Source: Planctomycetota bacterium (GTDB taxonomy: Bacteria; Planctomycetota; Planctomycetia; Pirellulales; UBA1268). From it: DNA of 6,370 nt. This document shows, piece after piece, positions 4,836 through 6,370 of the stretch. Position numbers and translations under genes: made by a program. Numbering within the stretch: position 1 is the stretch's first letter; each line of letters starts with the position of its first letter. The notes under the pieces were generated by a model. It worked only from the letters and a program-made list of their open reading frames with translations, was not told the origin of the DNA and searched no databases. The DNA lies in assembly GCA_003670825.1 (NCBI GenBank), contig QWQL01000057.1:1-6370 (forward strand), read 5' to 3'.

Positions 4836-6370
4836 TCACACCTCGACAGCCCGTTTCCGAGAAGCCAACAGCATGGATGCCCTGCGGCGGCGAAGCCCGG
4901 CGACTGTTACCACCATCCCCACGCCCCCGAGGAGGCCGACGACGGCTGGCTCGGGAACAATCACCAGGTTGCCCGTGGAGTTGGTGAACGTCATGGTCTG
5001 CGCCCCAAACACGCCGGTCCACACTCCTGACGACTCGGCAAGGCTGCCCGTATACGAGCCAGCAACGGTGATCGACGAGAACAACCCCGACTGCGATGAG
5101 AATCCCTTGAACAGTTCGAGCGTGGTGTTGTCGGCGAGGGTTCCCGAGAACTGCAGCAGCAAACTTCCGCCGTAGCCGAGGGGGCCGCTGATGTCGACGC
5201 CGTCATACTGGGTGCCGCGGGTCACTCCCGCCACCTCCATCAGCGACTGGCCGGCGAGCGACAGGCCACCGCTGCCGAACGTGAACACGCCGGTGGCGCC
5301 GCCCTGAGCTCCGGGTGAAAACGTGCCACCTGAGAGGATCGACGTGGCGCCGGAGATCGTACCGGTGCCGAGGAGCGTGGCGGCACTGAATACCGACACC
5401 GCACTCGCCGACGTCATAGTGCCTTGCATGTTGAGCGTGCCCGCTTGCACCACTGTGCTGCCGGTGTGGGCAAGCGTGCTCAACGAGGTGAATCGCACCT
5501 GCCCCGACCCCGCCAGGGTCAAACTCCCCGTGCCGCTCGTGGACTGGTTCCAGGCCGTCGATCCGCCTGCGATCGTAACGATGCTGTTACTTGCAATCGT
5601 GGTCGCCAGCGATCCGCTCGAACTGTTGACGGTGATGTTTCCGTTGAAACTGGGGTCCGTCGAGCCGAGCGTGACCGAGCCGTCGAGCACCACGTTCGAG
5701 TTGATGGACTTGCCGGTAGTTGTCGTCGATCGGAGCGTCCCGCTCCGGAGCGTGAGCGGGCCCGACCCAAACGGGTTCGTGCCCGATACGCCGCTGGCGG
5801 CCCACTGCACGATGCCACCCTCGAGCGAGAAGCCTCCGGCATAGGTGCTCGAGGTTGAACTTCCCGCCAGCGACAACACGCCTCGCCCGATCTTGGTGAC
5901 CGTTCCCGACCCACTGCCGTCACGGATCAGAGGCGTGAGCGTGAGTTGGGTGCCCGCCGCCACGTTGATCACACCGGACGAATAGAGTTCGAAGTCCTGG
6001 CCCGCAAGCGTCTGAGTGAAGTTCACGTCACTCAGGGATGTCTGATTGTCGAGAATGATTCGTCGAGCCGTGCCATCGATGGTCGTGTCGATGCCATAGA
6101 ACTTGAGCGTGCCCTTCGTTCCAGAACTGTTGTTCTGAATCTCATAGGTCGATCCGCTCGACACGGCGAGCGTCGGCAGGAAGGAAATCGCCCCGACGGT
6201 GAGAGACGTGCCGCTCCCCAAGGACGCTGAAGTGTAGAGGATTCTTAGGATCGGCGACGTACTCGAGTTGATCTGGGCCCACACGGCCGTACCCGTCGGC
6301 ACGGTAGCGGTATTCCAGTTCCCGGCAGTCGTCCAACTCTGCTGCGTCGTGGAGGTGGTGCCGCTGCCCC
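4836..6370 (-). CDS. PEP-CTERM surface protein with autotransporter-associated beta-strand repeats (5' end outside window)
   Basis: The frame is open to the right edge, so only the C-terminal 510 residues are seen. The GTG at 6302 is internal: in-frame codons before it read QSWTTAGNWNTATVPTGTAV, the W-x(4)-NW-x-(T)VP style that opens many planctomycete PEP-CTERM proteins. The rest is rich in Gly, Ser and Thr and low in charge, with alternating beta-strand patterns such as VTKIGRGVLSLAGSSTSSTYAGG and HTGSTVVQAGTLNMQGT, typical of autotransporter-associated beta-strand repeats. A YDGVDISGPLGYGGSLLLQF block near the end resembles the closing strands of such proteins. The tail has VPEP, a hydrophobic segment and RRRR. 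No catalytic motif is visible; a structural, adhesive or surface-layer role is inferred. Its stop lies 41 bases before the Ntn-type gene. The family call is secure; the full length is unknown. Confidence 0.9.
   Translation of the reverse strand, partial: GSGTTSTTQQSWTTAGNWNTATVPTGTAVWAQINSSTSPILRILYTSASLGSGTSLTVGAISFLPTLAVSSGSTYEIQNNSSGTKGTLKFYGIDTTIDGTARRIILDNQTSLSDVNFTQTLAGQDFELYSSGVINVAAGTQLTLTPLIRDGSGSGTVTKIGRGVLSLAGSSTSSTYAGGFSLEGGIVQWAASGVSGTNPFGSGPLTLRSGTLRSTTTTGKSINSNVVLDGSVTLGSTDPSFNGNITVNSSSGSLATTIASNSIVTIAGGSTAWNQSTSGTGSLTLAGSGQVRFTSLSTLAHTGSTVVQAGTLNMQGTMTSASAVSVFSAATLLGTGTISGATSILSGGTFSPGAQGGATGVFTFGSGGLSLAGQSLMEVAGVTRGTQYDGVDISGPLGYGGSLLLQFSGTLADNTTLELFKGFSSQSGLFSSITVAGSYTGSLAESSGVWTGVFGAQTMTFTNSTGNLVIVPEPAVVGLLGGVGMVVTVAGLRRRRASMLLASRKRAVEV
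4839..4958 (-). other. PEP-CTERM sorting tail of the beta-repeat surface protein
   Basis: The last 40 residues begin with VPEP, continue with a hydrophobic segment (AVVGLLGGVGMVVTVAGL) and the basic cluster RRRR, then run on for 14 more residues with a second basic patch (RKR). This is the recognition tail for exosortase. It is much like the tail of the M14-type protein, so both are probably handled by the same sorting system. Confidence 0.88.

Noticed and set aside
5323..5858. Plus-strand open frames of 173 and 144 codons opposite the beta-repeat protein
   Set aside because: They mirror the Gly/Ser/Thr-rich repeat coding of the real gene and show no independent evidence.
6300..6302. GTG as the start codon of the PEP-CTERM surface protein
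   Set aside because: The frame stays open to the window edge, and the preceding codons encode a typical W-x(4)-NW motif, so the GTG is an internal valine.

Overview
The window looks like a piece of a planctomycete chromosome, probably from the Pirellulales side. Base composition is high in G+C (judged by eye). Two proteins carry PEP-CTERM exosortase sorting tails and autotransporter-associated beta-strand repeats. One of them also has a dockerin-type paired calcium-loop segment just before the tail. These combinations are common in planctomycetes. The lineage is an inference from protein style; there is no marker gene here.

Layout: all four genes lie on the minus strand and are read from the right edge to the left. 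In transcription order they are: (A) the 3' part of a large PEP-CTERM surface protein with beta-strand repeats (6370 to 4836, start outside the window); (B) an exported Ntn-hydrolase-fold protein of the C45/C69-like acyltransferase/amide hydrolase group (4794 to 3457); (C) an exported or membrane-tethered class I glutamine-amidotransferase-like protein of the BPL_N family (3442 to 2588); (D) a secreted M14-type (AstE/AspA-like) zinc deacylase fused to beta-rich domains, a dockerin-like segment and a PEP-CTERM tail (2526 to 139). The gaps are 41, 14 and 61 bases, so the four genes could form one transcription unit. Positions 1-138 hold no gene I can support, only a small inverted repeat and a short tandem repeat. 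I saw no RNA genes, mobile elements, CRISPR arrays or clear promoters.

How they may work together: all four products appear to leave the cytoplasm, and three have enzyme folds that act on amide or acyl-amide bonds. Two of the four are predicted exosortase substrates. A reasonable but unproven reading is a cell-envelope locus that processes amide-linked compounds or peptides.

The most striking point is in gene B. The residue that should be the N-terminal catalytic cysteine of the Ntn fold is glycine (Gly39), directly after the predicted signal peptide, while the surrounding motif is intact. This is either a pseudoenzyme, a protein using the next residue (Thr40) as nucleophile, or a single-base error. 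The second notable point is the domain architecture of gene D, with a complete M14 active site on an exosortase-sorted protein. I found nothing that I can say with confidence is an undescribed system.
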